Origin: Halomonas halocynthiae DSM 14573
GTDB lineage: Bacteria > Pseudomonadota > Gammaproteobacteria > Pseudomonadales > Halomonadaceae
Length of the DNA stretch: 64,000 bases
Assembly (NCBI RefSeq): GCF_000425725.1
Contig: NZ_AUDZ01000014.1
Coordinates: 1-64,000, forward strand
Direction of reading: 5' to 3'
The notes below the pieces were generated by a model, which was not told the origin of the DNA, made no database searches, and saw only the letters and a list, made by a program, of their open reading frames with translations. Both the position numbers and the translations under genes were made by a program. Position 1 is the first letter of the stretch. The number at the start of each line of letters is the position of its first letter. Shown piece after piece: positions 1-8,436 of the stretch.

Positions 1-122
1 TGGCGCATACGCACGATCACCATGGTCTGGCAGGCCATGGTGGCTACCGACAACTTGTGAGGGCGGATAGTCGGGAGGTCGACCAGCAACGTCTCAACTT
101 CAGTGACCAAAACTTCGTGCAT
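1..122 (-). CDS. catB: Muconate cycloisomerase, N-terminal fragment
   Basis: This is the first 40 codons of a gene that runs off the left edge. The start is ATG at 122-120, preceded by GGAG six bases upstream. The translation contains VDLPTIRPHKLSVATM, the highly conserved N-terminal signature of the muconate/chloromuconate cycloisomerase (CatB) family of the enolase superfamily. CatB converts cis,cis-muconate to muconolactone in the catechol branch of the beta-ketoadipate pathway. It follows antC by 75 bases on the same strand and is probably cotranscribed with it, so catechol made by AntABC would pass directly into ring-cleavage chemistry. The 75-base gap holds a small imperfect hairpin (arms 137-141 and 153-157). 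The catalytic part of the protein is outside the window. Confidence 0.85.
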   Translation of the reverse strand, partial: MHEVLVTEVETLLVDLPTIRPHKLSVATMACQTMVIVRMR

Positions 123-197
123 CAGAGACTCCAACGACGGTTGCCTCACGGCACCGTTCAAAAAATACAAATAATCAATGGCAATGCATTACAACCA

Positions 198-1214
198 TCA
201 ACTCGAGATGAATTTTTCAAAGAATAATCGATACTCGCCAACGTCCGACGTTTCAAGCCACTGTTTTGATGCCTCAATCATCGGCGGCGGCCCACACAAA
301 TAGGCATCAAACGGTTGAGCTAGAAAATCAGGACTAAAAAGGTCACAGACAACGCCTTTTCTACCCTGCCAACCGTCCCCAGGGTTCATCACGATAGTCT
401 CGTAAGCAAAGTCTGACAGTGAGTGAGTGAACGCCTCTAGCCGGTCAAGCTCGCTGAGGTCTGTTTCCTGAGTCACGCCATAGCAGAGCCGTATCGGTTG
501 CTCCATACCCCCCTGGTTTTCGAGCTGATCCAACATACCCAGAAAAGCCGATAACCCGGTACCACCGGCAACCATCAATAATGGACGCTGCACTTCGCGC
601 AAATAGAAAGCGCCTAGCGGTGCCTCCAGAGAGATGGCATCACCAACAACCGCGCTCTTTCGAAGATAATCACTCATCACTCCGCTCGGTAACAAGCGGA
701 TCAGAAAACGTAACTTGCCATCTTTCACCGTCGCTGTAGCGAAGGAATAAGCTCGCCATGCGCTAGTCCCAGGCACTTCAATACGCGCATACTGACCAGG
801 CAGGTACTGCAATGCCTGAAGGGGGTCATCCAACGTGATTTCTAATATGGCAGCCGCGTCAGAGACCTGCTTAACCTCACTGACTTTGCCGTTATGTACC
901 TCGGTCGCCACACTGCAAACGCTAGAGTCCACATCAAAGTAGAAAGAGGCTTGGGTCGATAGCAAACGCGTTTGGCAAGCCAACACATGGCCGTCTGCAA
1001 CCTCCTCCTCCGTCAAGGTTTCATCATCGATATACTCAACATCGACATCACCTGACTCGCGCACGCAGCGACAGGTTCCGCAAACGCCTTCTCTACAGTC
1101 CACAGGCAGGTTAACGCCATGGCGCTGCGCTGCGTCCATCAACAACTCATTAGCACCTACTTTGACGAATCGCGTAATACCGTCCCTAAAGACAATGGCA
1201 GCAGTGTTATGCAT
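198..1214 (-). CDS. antC: Anthranilate 1,2-dioxygenase reductase component
   Basis: A 338-residue NADH:acceptor reductase of the BenC/AntC type. The N-terminal plant-type ferredoxin domain has cluster ligands C40, C45, C48 and C80. An FAD-binding ferredoxin-reductase domain follows (RAYSFATA), then an NAD-binding domain (VAGGTGLSAF, with YLCGPPPM near the C terminus). It passes electrons from NADH to the Rieske oxygenase AntAB. GGAGGG lies six bases before the ATG, and antB ends 19 bases upstream. BenC is the alternative. The anthranilate assignment rests on catB, rather than a benD dehydrogenase, lying next in the operon, because anthranilate dioxygenase yields catechol directly while benzoate dioxygenase needs BenD. 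Confidence 0.85.
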   Translation of the reverse strand: MHNTAAIVFRDGITRFVKVGANELLMDAAQRHGVNLPVDCREGVCGTCRCVRESGDVDVEYIDDETLTEEEVADGHVLACQTRLLSTQASFYFDVDSSVCSVATEVHNGKVSEVKQVSDAAAILEITLDDPLQALQYLPGQYARIEVPGTSAWRAYSFATATVKDGKLRFLIRLLPSGVMSDYLRKSAVVGDAISLEAPLGAFYLREVQRPLLMVAGGTGLSAFLGMLDQLENQGGMEQPIRLCYGVTQETDLSELDRLEAFTHSLSDFAYETIVMNPGDGWQGRKGVVCDLFSPDFLAQPFDAYLCGPPPMIEASKQWLETSDVGEYRLFFEKFISS

Positions 1215-1233
1215 GGCTCACCCTCCGGCGTAA

Positions 1234-1719
1234 TCAGACGTGGTAGAAATCCAGGACGGAATCGATCCTGTCGCTGAGCAACACCGTATGCTTACGACTG
1301 ATTTTCCAGTGTTGGTCTTCTTCACGCAGGGTGTAGTCAGCCGTGCCGAAAAACAGCCCGCACTCACCAAAGCGGAAAAAGTGCGTCACCCAGTTCACCT
1401 TGACCTGAAAGGAGCCATCCTCCTGCTGCTGATAACGCACGTTATTAATCAAATGCAGTGTGCGGGGCATCGGTGTTGATGCCGCCGACTTGCCTGTGCG
1501 CAGGCGAAACACTCGATCTTCAATCCCCGAGCGATCAGCATAATAAATCAACGACATTTCACGCTTGGGGTCACTGGTAATTTCATGCTCGCTCTTCCAC
1601 TGCGGAATATGAAACTCACAGTCTGGAGTGAATTGGTCAAGGTACGCATCCCAATCCTGGGTATCGCAATATTCGGCGACTCGATAGAGAAACTGTTCAA
1701 TGGATTGCTGATGGGTCAT
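1234..1719 (-). CDS. antB: Anthranilate 1,2-dioxygenase small (beta) subunit
   Basis: A 161-residue ring-hydroxylating dioxygenase beta subunit, the usual size for BenB/AntB. It has the SnoaL-like cone fold expected of the family (for example EQFLYRVAEYCDTQDWDAYL at the N terminus) and no cofactor motif, as expected for a structural subunit of the alpha3beta3 oxygenase. The start is well defined: AGGAGGT lies seven bases before the ATG and sits inside the end of antA, whose stop is three bases upstream. This implies translational coupling of the two subunits. Confidence 0.87.
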   Translation of the reverse strand: MTHQQSIEQFLYRVAEYCDTQDWDAYLDQFTPDCEFHIPQWKSEHEITSDPKREMSLIYYADRSGIEDRVFRLRTGKSAASTPMPRTLHLINNVRYQQQEDGSFQVKVNWVTHFFRFGECGLFFGTADYTLREEDQHWKISRKHTVLLSDRIDSVLDFYHV

Positions 1720-1722
1720 GAC

Positions 1723-3108
1723 TTACACCTCCTGAAGCTTGAGTGCTTTCTTCTCGAGACCGTCAAGCAGCATCCGCTGCCAGTTGCCATGCTGGTTGAC
1801 GAAAAGCCCTTCCTGAGTGAACTCAGTGCCAGTAATCACCGGATGAATGCCCAGCACTTGGCTATTATGGGTCTCACCGTACTCCCAGCTCTGGCACCCA
1901 CGGGAAATATCATTCCAGTGAGTCGCTCGCGCCTCAAAGCCTCGCTGCTGCTCACGGAACTCCACTAAATCATCAGGCGTTCCCATGCCGGAAACATTGA
2001 AGAAGTCTTCAAACTGGCGGATACGGTTTTCGCGATCTGCGGCGGCCTCATCTTTAACACCAAGACACAGGCTGATAACTTCCGTCTTATTCCAGGCCAG
2101 CGGCCGCACGATACGCAACTGCGAGCTGATCTGATCCATAAAGAACAGGCTTGGATAGATATTCAAGTTACGCAGACGGTGCATCGTCCATTCAGCACGC
2201 TCTTGAGGGTGCTGCTCAAGCAAGCGCGGCATCACAGCGGCGTAGCCTGGGCGCACCTTGGGGTTAGGCATGTCGCTAAACAACAAACTATGACCATTTG
2301 AGAAGGTAAACCAGCCGTCGTCCGTATCCTTGTCGCCGGCGCCTAGCTTGCTGTAATCAAGGGAGTCTCCGCCTTCTGCCGTCCGTGCATCCAGCTCACG
2401 ACGATGCTGTACAGTAGACACATAGTTATAGTGAACAGTGCTAACGTGGTAGCCATCCAGTCCATTCTCGTTCTGCAGCTTCCAGTTACCATTGAAGGTA
2501 TAGCGTGACTCACCGGGCAGCACCTCAAGCTCTCCGACGTCAGACTGCTCAACCATCATGTCAAAGAATATTTTGGTATCGCCAAGAAATTCCTCAAGGC
2601 TCTGCGTAGACTCAGTATCCAGGCTAATGAAAACAAAGCCTTTATAGCTAGCAATGCGCGCTTGATTAAGACCGCGAGATGCTTTGTCGAAATCCTGCGG
2701 GTACTCATTGGGCGCTTTGACCTTGACTAAACGACCATCAGACTTGTAGCACCAGGCATGGAAGGGGCAGGTAAATGTTGACTGATTCCCTTGGCGCACC
2801 CGAGTCAGAGTCGCACCACGATGCTGACAAGTATTCCCCAACGCCCGTAACTCTCCTTTGGCATCGCGGGTAATAATCATCGGCTGACGACCTGCCTGCA
2901 TGGTCATGAAGTCATTGTTATTAGGAATCTGGCTCTCGTGGCAGGCAAAGATCCATTGCTTCTCGAAAATCAGCTCCATTTCAAGATCAAACAATTCGTG
3001 GTCGGTAAACATTTCTCGAGACACACGATAAACGCCGTCATCGGGGCGAAAATCAATACAGTTCTCAACAAACTCTTGCCAGTCAGGTAAAGATCGATGT
3101 GCCGTCAT
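1723..3108 (-). CDS. antA: Anthranilate 1,2-dioxygenase large (alpha) subunit
   Basis: A 461-residue Rieske non-heme iron oxygenase alpha subunit. The Rieske [2Fe-2S] ligands are C94, H96, C114 and H117 (TCQHRG and TCPFHAW). The mononuclear iron site includes H221 and H226 in the segment NENGLDGYHVSTVH, with bridging D218. The enzyme would convert anthranilate to catechol with release of CO2 and ammonia. It is first in the antABC-catB transcription unit and divergent from an AraC-type activator. Benzoate 1,2-dioxygenase (BenA) has the same architecture. The absence of benD and the presence of catB favour anthranilate, but substrate cannot be proved from sequence. Confidence 0.85.
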   Translation of the reverse strand: MTAHRSLPDWQEFVENCIDFRPDDGVYRVSREMFTDHELFDLEMELIFEKQWIFACHESQIPNNNDFMTMQAGRQPMIITRDAKGELRALGNTCQHRGATLTRVRQGNQSTFTCPFHAWCYKSDGRLVKVKAPNEYPQDFDKASRGLNQARIASYKGFVFISLDTESTQSLEEFLGDTKIFFDMMVEQSDVGELEVLPGESRYTFNGNWKLQNENGLDGYHVSTVHYNYVSTVQHRRELDARTAEGGDSLDYSKLGAGDKDTDDGWFTFSNGHSLLFSDMPNPKVRPGYAAVMPRLLEQHPQERAEWTMHRLRNLNIYPSLFFMDQISSQLRIVRPLAWNKTEVISLCLGVKDEAAADRENRIRQFEDFFNVSGMGTPDDLVEFREQQRGFEARATHWNDISRGCQSWEYGETHNSQVLGIHPVITGTEFTQEGLFVNQHGNWQRMLLDGLEKKALKLQEV

Positions 3109-3135
3109 TAGTAGTGTCTGCCTCGTTGCTTTATC

Positions 3136-3205
3136 GTTATGAGGCTTAACCTAGGGCGGTACACCCAGCAGTGCTATGCACTTCTTGCGCCAATGCTATG
3201 CACTT
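3136..3205 (-). promoter_or_regulatory. antA control region with AraC-type direct repeats
   Basis: The 332-base gap between antA and antR holds two perfect copies of the 12-mer TGCTATGCACTT, at 3172-3183 and 3194-3205, with starts 22 bases apart (two helical turns, same face). On the antA coding strand each half-site reads AAGTGCATAGCA, containing TGCA as in XylS/BenR-type sites (TGCA-N6-GG). Downstream toward antA is a weak -10 candidate CATAAC (3141-3136). The -35 position has no good match, as is usual for promoters needing an AraC/XylS activator. The proximal repeat ends 64 bases from the antA start. The rest of the gap shows nothing else clear. Confidence 0.6.
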
Positions 3206-3440
3206 TTTATCTCACCCCGAAAACAAGCCCTGTATAGCCGCTCCCAAAGGTTAATCTTTAGTCTTACACCAACGCCATTCACGCGCCTGATGGATGGCCA
3301 GATGCTATAAAGATGGTATATTTCCCTCTTCAAGTTCGTTGTACGCACAATAATTCTTAAAACGAACAACAGCCTCTTCAGCGTATTCTTTCTGACAATA
3401 ACAACCCGAGTGGCTAGCACTATAGAGGTGAGGAGACATC

Positions 3441-4427
3441 ATGGCTTTGTCAATCAACACCCCAGCCCGCCAGCAAATCGCAATGTTGGCTCATACTCCG
3501 GATGATGCCTGGCGCTGGATGCGCAGCATTAATGGCCCCCACGCACTGGACGTACCTCGTCCTAGAGATCTGTCTTTTCGTCATGAAGGGACTACGCTAG
3601 GCAACCTCAGCATTGGCATCCTCGAATACGCCACCAACGTACACATTCAAGTACAGGATCTCGCGCACAGCTATAGCATCAGCCTGCCATTAGGTGGCTC
3701 TCAGTCTATTGAGCACCAACAGGATGAATTCATTTCCGATTGTGCAACAGCAGCCATTATCTCGCCTCACCAACCATTACGACTGACCATGACGGAAGAC
3801 TGCCAAAAACACCTCGTCAGGTTGTCTCGTGAAGCGGTAAAGCAACGCCTGGAGCAACTGTTAGGGCGACGCGTCACGGCGCCCATTGTTTTTGACCCAC
3901 GAATGCAACTGAATGGCGCACTGAAAGACTGGTGGAAAACAGTGACACATTTGCAAGAGCTGCTGAGTGCAGAACATTCGATGTGTGATCTACCAGAGGT
4001 TTGGGGTAACTTCGAAAGCGGCTTGGTCACTAGTTTATTATTCGCCCAGCCCCACAACTATTCCGTTGAGCTGCACGACCGCCAGCAGCAGCGTCCTAGC
4101 TATCTTGCTCACCTGGAGTCATTAATGGCCAACACACTCAAGCTTGGCCAGACGCTGACACTAGAAGACATGGAAAAAGCTTCCCATGTCTCACGCGAAC
4201 GCTTATATCTTGACTTTCATACTTTTTTTGGCACGACACCTGTCGCTTACTTCCGCCAAATGCGCTATGAAGAAGCGCATCAACGGATGATAAATGCGAG
4301 TTGCAATGAAAGCGTTTCCAGCATAGCTATGGACTGCGGCTTTATGCAGTTAGGACGTTTTTCCAAAGAATATCAGGTGCGCTTCGGGGAGCAACCCTCT
4401 GAAACACTCAAGAGACACACCCACTGA
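3441..4427 (+). CDS. antR: AraC-family activator of the ant operon
   Basis: A 328-residue regulator with an N-terminal AraC_binding_2-like effector domain and a C-terminal double helix-turn-helix (from about residue 235: LEDMEKASHVSRERLYLDF, then the second HTH around SSIAMDCGFMQLGRFSKEY). The length and architecture match AntR/BenR/XylS-type activators. The start is supported by GAGGAG five bases before the ATG. It is divergent from antA, and perfect direct repeats lie in the shared control region, so it probably activates antABC-catB in response to anthranilate or benzoate. Naming as antR follows the neighbouring operon. Confidence 0.8.
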   Translation: MALSINTPARQQIAMLAHTPDDAWRWMRSINGPHALDVPRPRDLSFRHEGTTLGNLSIGILEYATNVHIQVQDLAHSYSISLPLGGSQSIEHQQDEFISDCATAAIISPHQPLRLTMTEDCQKHLVRLSREAVKQRLEQLLGRRVTAPIVFDPRMQLNGALKDWWKTVTHLQELLSAEHSMCDLPEVWGNFESGLVTSLLFAQPHNYSVELHDRQQQRPSYLAHLESLMANTLKLGQTLTLEDMEKASHVSRERLYLDFHTFFGTTPVAYFRQMRYEEAHQRMINASCNESVSSIAMDCGFMQLGRFSKEYQVRFGEQPSETLKRHTH

Positions 4428-4461
4428 CATAGCAGGCGACACAACATCGCCAACGACTCCC

Positions 4462-5256
4462 TCAACGATGCGCGGCATCACAAATACGTCGCGCTTTTTC
4501 CTGCAATAAAGGAAGCATCTGGCAAGAAAGCACCTGCTCACTAACCCGAGCAGCATTGGTACTGACATTGATCGCCCCGATCAACTTACCATCCGCATCA
4601 AAAGCTGGCACAGCCAATGAGCGCAGCCCGTGTTCTAACTCCTGATCAACAATGGCATACCCTTGTCGCTGAGCTTCTTTAATCTTTTCCTTAAGTAGTG
4701 CTTTGTCAGTCACGCTCAGATCCGTATGCGGTGTTAAATCGACGCGCTCCAGATAAGCATCAAGCTGTACATTGGAAAGTTGAGCCAACAATACTCGGCC
4801 CATCGACGTATATGCCGCTGGCAACCGGGTCCCTACCGAAAACGTAATCGCCATCAACCGATGCGGGGCTGCCGAGCGAGCCACATAGCTCACCTCGTCA
4901 CCATCCAGCACACCTAATGAAGATGACTCACCGCTCTCAGCCGTGATTTCCTCAAGGTATTGCTGAACCACCCCTCGATAATTGTTAGCGGACAAAAAAG
5001 CATAACCAAGCTGCAGTACCCGAGAGGCCAGCTCAAAGCTGCGACCCTGCTTTCGCACATAACCCAGCGAGTGCAGCGTCAGCAAAAAACGCCGCGCTTT
5101 AGCCCGGTTCATGCCGGTACGCGCGGCAACTTCGCTCAGCGTCATTCGTGGATGGGCATCATCAAAAGCCAGAATGACCTCAAGCCCGCTAGCCAAAGCA
5201 GCAACGAAATCACGGTCTTCTGGTGTCAAAGTGTCTTCTTGGGGCTGCGAAGCCAT
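4462..5256 (-). CDS. pcaR: IclR-family regulator of the beta-ketoadipate genes
   Basis: A 264-residue IclR-family protein. It has a winged helix-turn-helix at about residues 20-80 (LSEVAARTGMNRAKARRFLL, then LGYVRKQGRSFEL) and a C-terminal effector-binding domain ending near SVSEQVL-type residues. The length and sequence style fit the PcaR/PcaU/PobR/CatR subgroup, which respond to beta-ketoadipate or protocatechuate. It is divergent from the CoA-transferase/thiolase/lactonase genes, and a three-copy GTTCG repeat lies in the shared 315-base gap. GGAGG is 11 bases before the ATG, which is rather far. It converges on antR with 34 bases between them. Whether it behaves as PcaR or PcaU cannot be told. 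Confidence 0.8.
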   Translation of the reverse strand: MASQPQEDTLTPEDRDFVAALASGLEVILAFDDAHPRMTLSEVAARTGMNRAKARRFLLTLHSLGYVRKQGRSFELASRVLQLGYAFLSANNYRGVVQQYLEEITAESGESSSLGVLDGDEVSYVARSAAPHRLMAITFSVGTRLPAAYTSMGRVLLAQLSNVQLDAYLERVDLTPHTDLSVTDKALLKEKIKEAQRQGYAIVDQELEHGLRSLAVPAFDADGKLIGAINVSTNAARVSEQVLSCQMLPLLQEKARRICDAAHR

Positions 5257-5463
5257 GTCTTACCGTGCCTCCATATATAGGCAACCACTTAAACCCCTAC
5301 TCTAACATGGTCACTACTCGGACATGCCATCAGCTCAGCAAAAATGCTGCTTACCAATTGAAAAGCCACTCACTTTCAGCACGCCAAACCACGCAGCAAC
5401 AGCTTACTCTGTCCCTTTCACCTGAGCATACCAAGCTTGACTCACCGACAAAGCCCGCCTAAA

Positions 5464-5495
5464 TTGTTCGCAGAACAAACTTATGTTCGACAAAT
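5464..5495 (+). promoter_or_regulatory. Operator with palindrome plus direct repeat, IclR type
   Basis: A perfect inverted repeat TTGTTC-GCA-GAACAA at 5464-5478 is followed by a third half-site GTTCGACAA at 5485-5493. The two GTTCG copies start 19 bases apart. A palindrome followed by an extra direct copy is the arrangement known for the IclR-type regulators PcaU and PobR, and GTTCGATAAT-like half-sites are known for PcaR. The site lies about 76-108 bases before pcaI and upstream of a plausible promoter, a position suitable for activation. The remainder of the 5257-5571 gap shows nothing else I can support. Confidence 0.6.
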
Positions 5496-5511
5496 GAGCC
5501 GCTAGCTTACG

Positions 5512-5541
5512 TTGGCGAACGCAATAACCAGTGCCTATAAC
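5512..5541 (+). promoter_or_regulatory. Candidate promoter of the pcaIJFD operon
   Basis: TTGGCG at 5512-5517 and TATAAC at 5536-5541 are separated by 18 bases, and the likely transcript start is about 25 bases before the pcaI ATG. It lies just downstream of the GTTCG repeats. Judged by eye only. Confidence 0.35.
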
Positions 5542-5571
5542 GCGCACTTATGACGAATAGAGGCGGACACG

Positions 5572-6402
5572 ATGGCCAATTTCCTGAGCCTACATGATGC
5601 AGTAGCTCGCCATGTTGAAGACGGCGCTACCGTGGCCATGGAAGGCTTCACCCACTTGATACCCTTCGCTGCAGCCCACGAGGTCATCCGGCAAAAAAAG
5701 CGCGATCTAACGCTGATCCGCATGACACCAGATATCATCTATGACCAACTGATCGGCGCAGGTTGCGCCAAAAAGCTCATTTTTTCATGGGGAGGAAACC
5801 CTGGCGTGGGTTCTTTGCATCGCCTACGCGACGCCGTAGAAAAGGGCTGGCCGCATAAAATAGAGATTCTCGAACATAGCCATGCCGCTATGGCCTGTGC
5901 TTTTGAGGCCGGCGCTGCCGGCTTGCCAATGGCCGTGCTGCGCGGTTATGTGGGAAGCGAGCTGCCTAGTGTTAACCATCAGATTACGTTCATACAATGC
6001 CCTTTCACCCATGAGCGTTTAGCCGCAGTGCCATCGATCCGTCCTGATGTGTCGATCATTCACGCTCAAAAAGCTGACCGCTCTGGCAACGTCCTCATTG
6101 AAGGCATCGTTGGCGTGCAGAAAGAAGCTGTACTGGCGGCGAAACAAAGCATTATCACGGTAGAAGAAGTTGTCGAGGACCTGACCACAGAGCCTGATTA
6201 TCACCCCAATGCCTGCATCATTCCTGGCTGGGCGATTGATGCAATCGCAGTCGCCGAGAAGGGAGCCCTACCTTCTTACACCCATGGCTACTACCCCCGT
6301 AACAATCACTTTTACAAAGAATGGGATGTTATCGCACGCGACAGGGACGCCTTCACCCAGTGGCTTGAGCAAAACGTCTACCGCACTAAAGGAGCCGTAT
6401 AA
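5572..6402 (+). CDS. pcaI: 3-oxoadipate CoA-transferase subunit A
   Basis: A 276-residue CoA-transferase family I alpha subunit. It is longer than the about 230-residue PcaI of fluorescent pseudomonads and closer to the CatI/glutaconate CoA-transferase-like branch (segments MEGFTHLIPFAAAHEVIR and IHAQKADRSGNVLIEG). With subunit B it transfers CoA from succinyl-CoA to beta-ketoadipate. GAGG precedes the ATG. Its stop overlaps the subunit B start by one base (TAATG), so the subunits are probably translationally coupled. It is the first gene of pcaIJFD. The name catI would be equally defensible. Confidence 0.85.
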   Translation: MANFLSLHDAVARHVEDGATVAMEGFTHLIPFAAAHEVIRQKKRDLTLIRMTPDIIYDQLIGAGCAKKLIFSWGGNPGVGSLHRLRDAVEKGWPHKIEILEHSHAAMACAFEAGAAGLPMAVLRGYVGSELPSVNHQITFIQCPFTHERLAAVPSIRPDVSIIHAQKADRSGNVLIEGIVGVQKEAVLAAKQSIITVEEVVEDLTTEPDYHPNACIIPGWAIDAIAVAEKGALPSYTHGYYPRNNHFYKEWDVIARDRDAFTQWLEQNVYRTKGAV

Positions 6403-7187
6403 TGAGCCGCCTCGATTACTCTGCGTCAGAAATGATGACCGTCACTGCTGCTCGTGCGCTGGAGAACGGCATGACTTGTTTTGTTGGCATTGGGCTACCC
6501 AGCGAAGCCGCTAATCTAGCGCGCCTGTCCCACGCACCAGACATAGTACTGATTTATGAGTCTGGCACCCTTCAGACCAAACCAGACGTGCTGCCTCTTT
6601 CTATTGGTGATGGTGAGTTATGCGAGTCAGCACTAACAACCGTCGCTGTACCAGAGATGTTCCGCTATTGGTTACAAGGCGGAAAAGTCAATGTCGGGTT
6701 TCTAGGAACCGCACAAATTGACCGTTACGCCAACCTAAACACCACATTAATTGGCGACTACCAGGCGCCAAAAGTGCGGCTGCCTGGCGGCGGCGGTGCC
6801 CCAGAAATTGCGACTAACGCTGGCGAAGTTTTTATCACACTAAAACACTCTAAGCGTGCGTTTGTTAAAGACGTCGACTTTATTACCACCCTGGGCTTTG
6901 GTCGCGACGGAAAAGCTCGTGACGGCATTCCTAACATCGGCAAAGGACCTACCAGAGTCATCACCGACCTCTGCGTTATGACGCCTGACCCTGAGACAAA
7001 AGAGCTTGTCGTCGTGTCATTACATCCAGGCGTCAGCCAAGCAGATATCAGTGCAGCAACCGGTTGGGATATCCGTTTTTCTGACACCCTCGAAAGCACC
7101 CCTGAGCCCAGCGAAAAAGAGCTCGATATACTGCGCCAACTCAAGGCCCGTACCGAGCAAGCCCACGCCGCGCAGCAGGCCGAATAG
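6402..7187 (+). CDS. pcaJ: 3-oxoadipate CoA-transferase subunit B
   Basis: A 261-residue CoA-transferase family I beta subunit of the CatJ type. E53 in the segment YESGTLQTKP is positioned as the glutamate that forms the thioester intermediate in this family. A glycine-rich stretch (RLPGGGGAPEIA) follows near residues 129-140. It partners subunit A encoded directly upstream. The start overlaps the pcaI stop, and pcaF follows after nine bases, which indicates one operon. Confidence 0.86.
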   Translation: MSRLDYSASEMMTVTAARALENGMTCFVGIGLPSEAANLARLSHAPDIVLIYESGTLQTKPDVLPLSIGDGELCESALTTVAVPEMFRYWLQGGKVNVGFLGTAQIDRYANLNTTLIGDYQAPKVRLPGGGGAPEIATNAGEVFITLKHSKRAFVKDVDFITTLGFGRDGKARDGIPNIGKGPTRVITDLCVMTPDPETKELVVVSLHPGVSQADISAATGWDIRFSDTLESTPEPSEKELDILRQLKARTEQAHAAQQAE

Positions 7188-7196
7188 GAAACCGCT

Positions 7197-8399
7197 ATGA
7201 CCGATGTTTATCTCTGCCACCCTCGACGCAGTGCAATAGGCCGCTTTGCTGGCACCCTCTCTAGTGTACGGCCCGATGACCTCGCCGCTAGCATATTTAA
7301 GGCGGTTCTGGCTGACGCACCGCAACTCGATCCAGCGGCCATCGACGATGTGTTCATGGGCTGCGCTAACCAAGCCGGCGAAGACAACCGGAGTGTGGCT
7401 CGCATGTCTCTGCTGCTGGCTGGCCTACCGACATCAATACCCGGCACCACCATGAACCGCCTATGCGGGTCTGGTATGGACGCTGTCGGTACGGCATTTC
7501 GCGCGATCAAAGCCGGCGACCTTGACCTGGCATTAGCGGGCGGCGTGGAATCAATGTCACGCGCACCTTACGTCATGGGCAAAGCCGACGGGGCTTTCTC
7601 GCGCAATCAGAAAATGGAAGACACCACGATTGGTTGGCGCTTCATCAACCCCAGAATGAAAGCGGCCTACGGTGTAGATTCCATGCCCGAGACGGCCGAG
7701 AATGTTGCTGAGCAGTTCAACATTTCTCGCCAAGACCAAGATCTGTTTGCCTTTCGCTCTCAACAAAAAGCGGCAGCTGCACAGCAGGCGGGGCGCTTTG
7801 CCGAAGAAATCACGCCTATCGAAATCCCGCGCCGCAAACAGGCAGCGTTAGTTTTCGAGCAGGATGAACACTTACGCGAATCCAGCCTGGACACTCTCGC
7901 GAGCCTCCCCACTCCCTTTCGTGACGGTGGCTGTATCACGGCTGGTAACGCGTCAGGCGTAAACGATGGCGCGGCAGCCATGCTGGTTGCCAGTGCAGCC
8001 GCTGTTGAAGCGCACCAACTCACACCAGTGGCAAAAATCATTGGTATGGCCACCGCTGGCGTCGAGCCTCGTATCATGGGCTATGGCCCAGTACCTGCTG
8101 TTAACAAACTGCTCAAACGCACGGGAATTTCGCTTGATGAGGTCGATGTCATCGAACTCAATGAGGCGTTTGCCGCCCAAGCACTCGCCTGCATGCGAGA
8201 CCTTGGGCTCAAAGATGATGACCCGCGCGTCAATCCCAACGGGGGAGCAATTGCTCTTGGCCACCCGCTCGGCATGTCTGGCGCACGCTTATTGCAAACA
8301 GCCGCTCACGAGCTGCATAAAACCGGCAAGCGGTACGCACTGTGTACGATGTGCGTTGGCGTGGGCCAAGGTATTGCGACCTTAATAGAACGCGCCTGA
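7197..8399 (+). CDS. pcaF: 3-oxoadipyl-CoA thiolase
   Basis: A 400-residue thiolase, full length for PcaF. The acyl-accepting cysteine is C90 ([11 protein letters not shown]). The other catalytic residues H356 ([10 protein letters not shown]) and C386 (CVGVGQG) are in place. It cleaves beta-ketoadipyl-CoA with CoA to succinyl-CoA and acetyl-CoA, the last step of the pathway. A generic acetyl-CoA acetyltransferase would look similar, but its place between the CoA-transferase and pcaD makes PcaF much the best call. Confidence 0.9.
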   Translation: MTDVYLCHPRRSAIGRFAGTLSSVRPDDLAASIFKAVLADAPQLDPAAIDDVFMGCANQAGEDNRSVARMSLLLAGLPTSIPGTTMNRLCGSGMDAVGTAFRAIKAGDLDLALAGGVESMSRAPYVMGKADGAFSRNQKMEDTTIGWRFINPRMKAAYGVDSMPETAENVAEQFNISRQDQDLFAFRSQQKAAAAQQAGRFAEEITPIEIPRRKQAALVFEQDEHLRESSLDTLASLPTPFRDGGCITAGNASGVNDGAAAMLVASAAAVEAHQLTPVAKIIGMATAGVEPRIMGYGPVPAVNKLLKRTGISLDEVDVIELNEAFAAQALACMRDLGLKDDDPRVNPNGGAIALGHPLGMSGARLLQTAAHELHKTGKRYALCTMCVGVGQGIATLIERA

Positions 8400-8436
8400 T
8401 TACACGCAACTGATTCAACGCAACCAAGGAAATCTC

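Noticed and set aside
198..3108. Benzoate dioxygenase (benCBA) instead of anthranilate dioxygenase
   Set aside because: Not excluded, but the next gene is catB and no benD dehydrogenase is present, so anthranilate is the better reading.
3196..3420. A 74-codon minus-strand frame between antA and antR
   Set aside because: It lies across the control region, including one of the direct repeats, is very basic and lacks a ribosome binding site.
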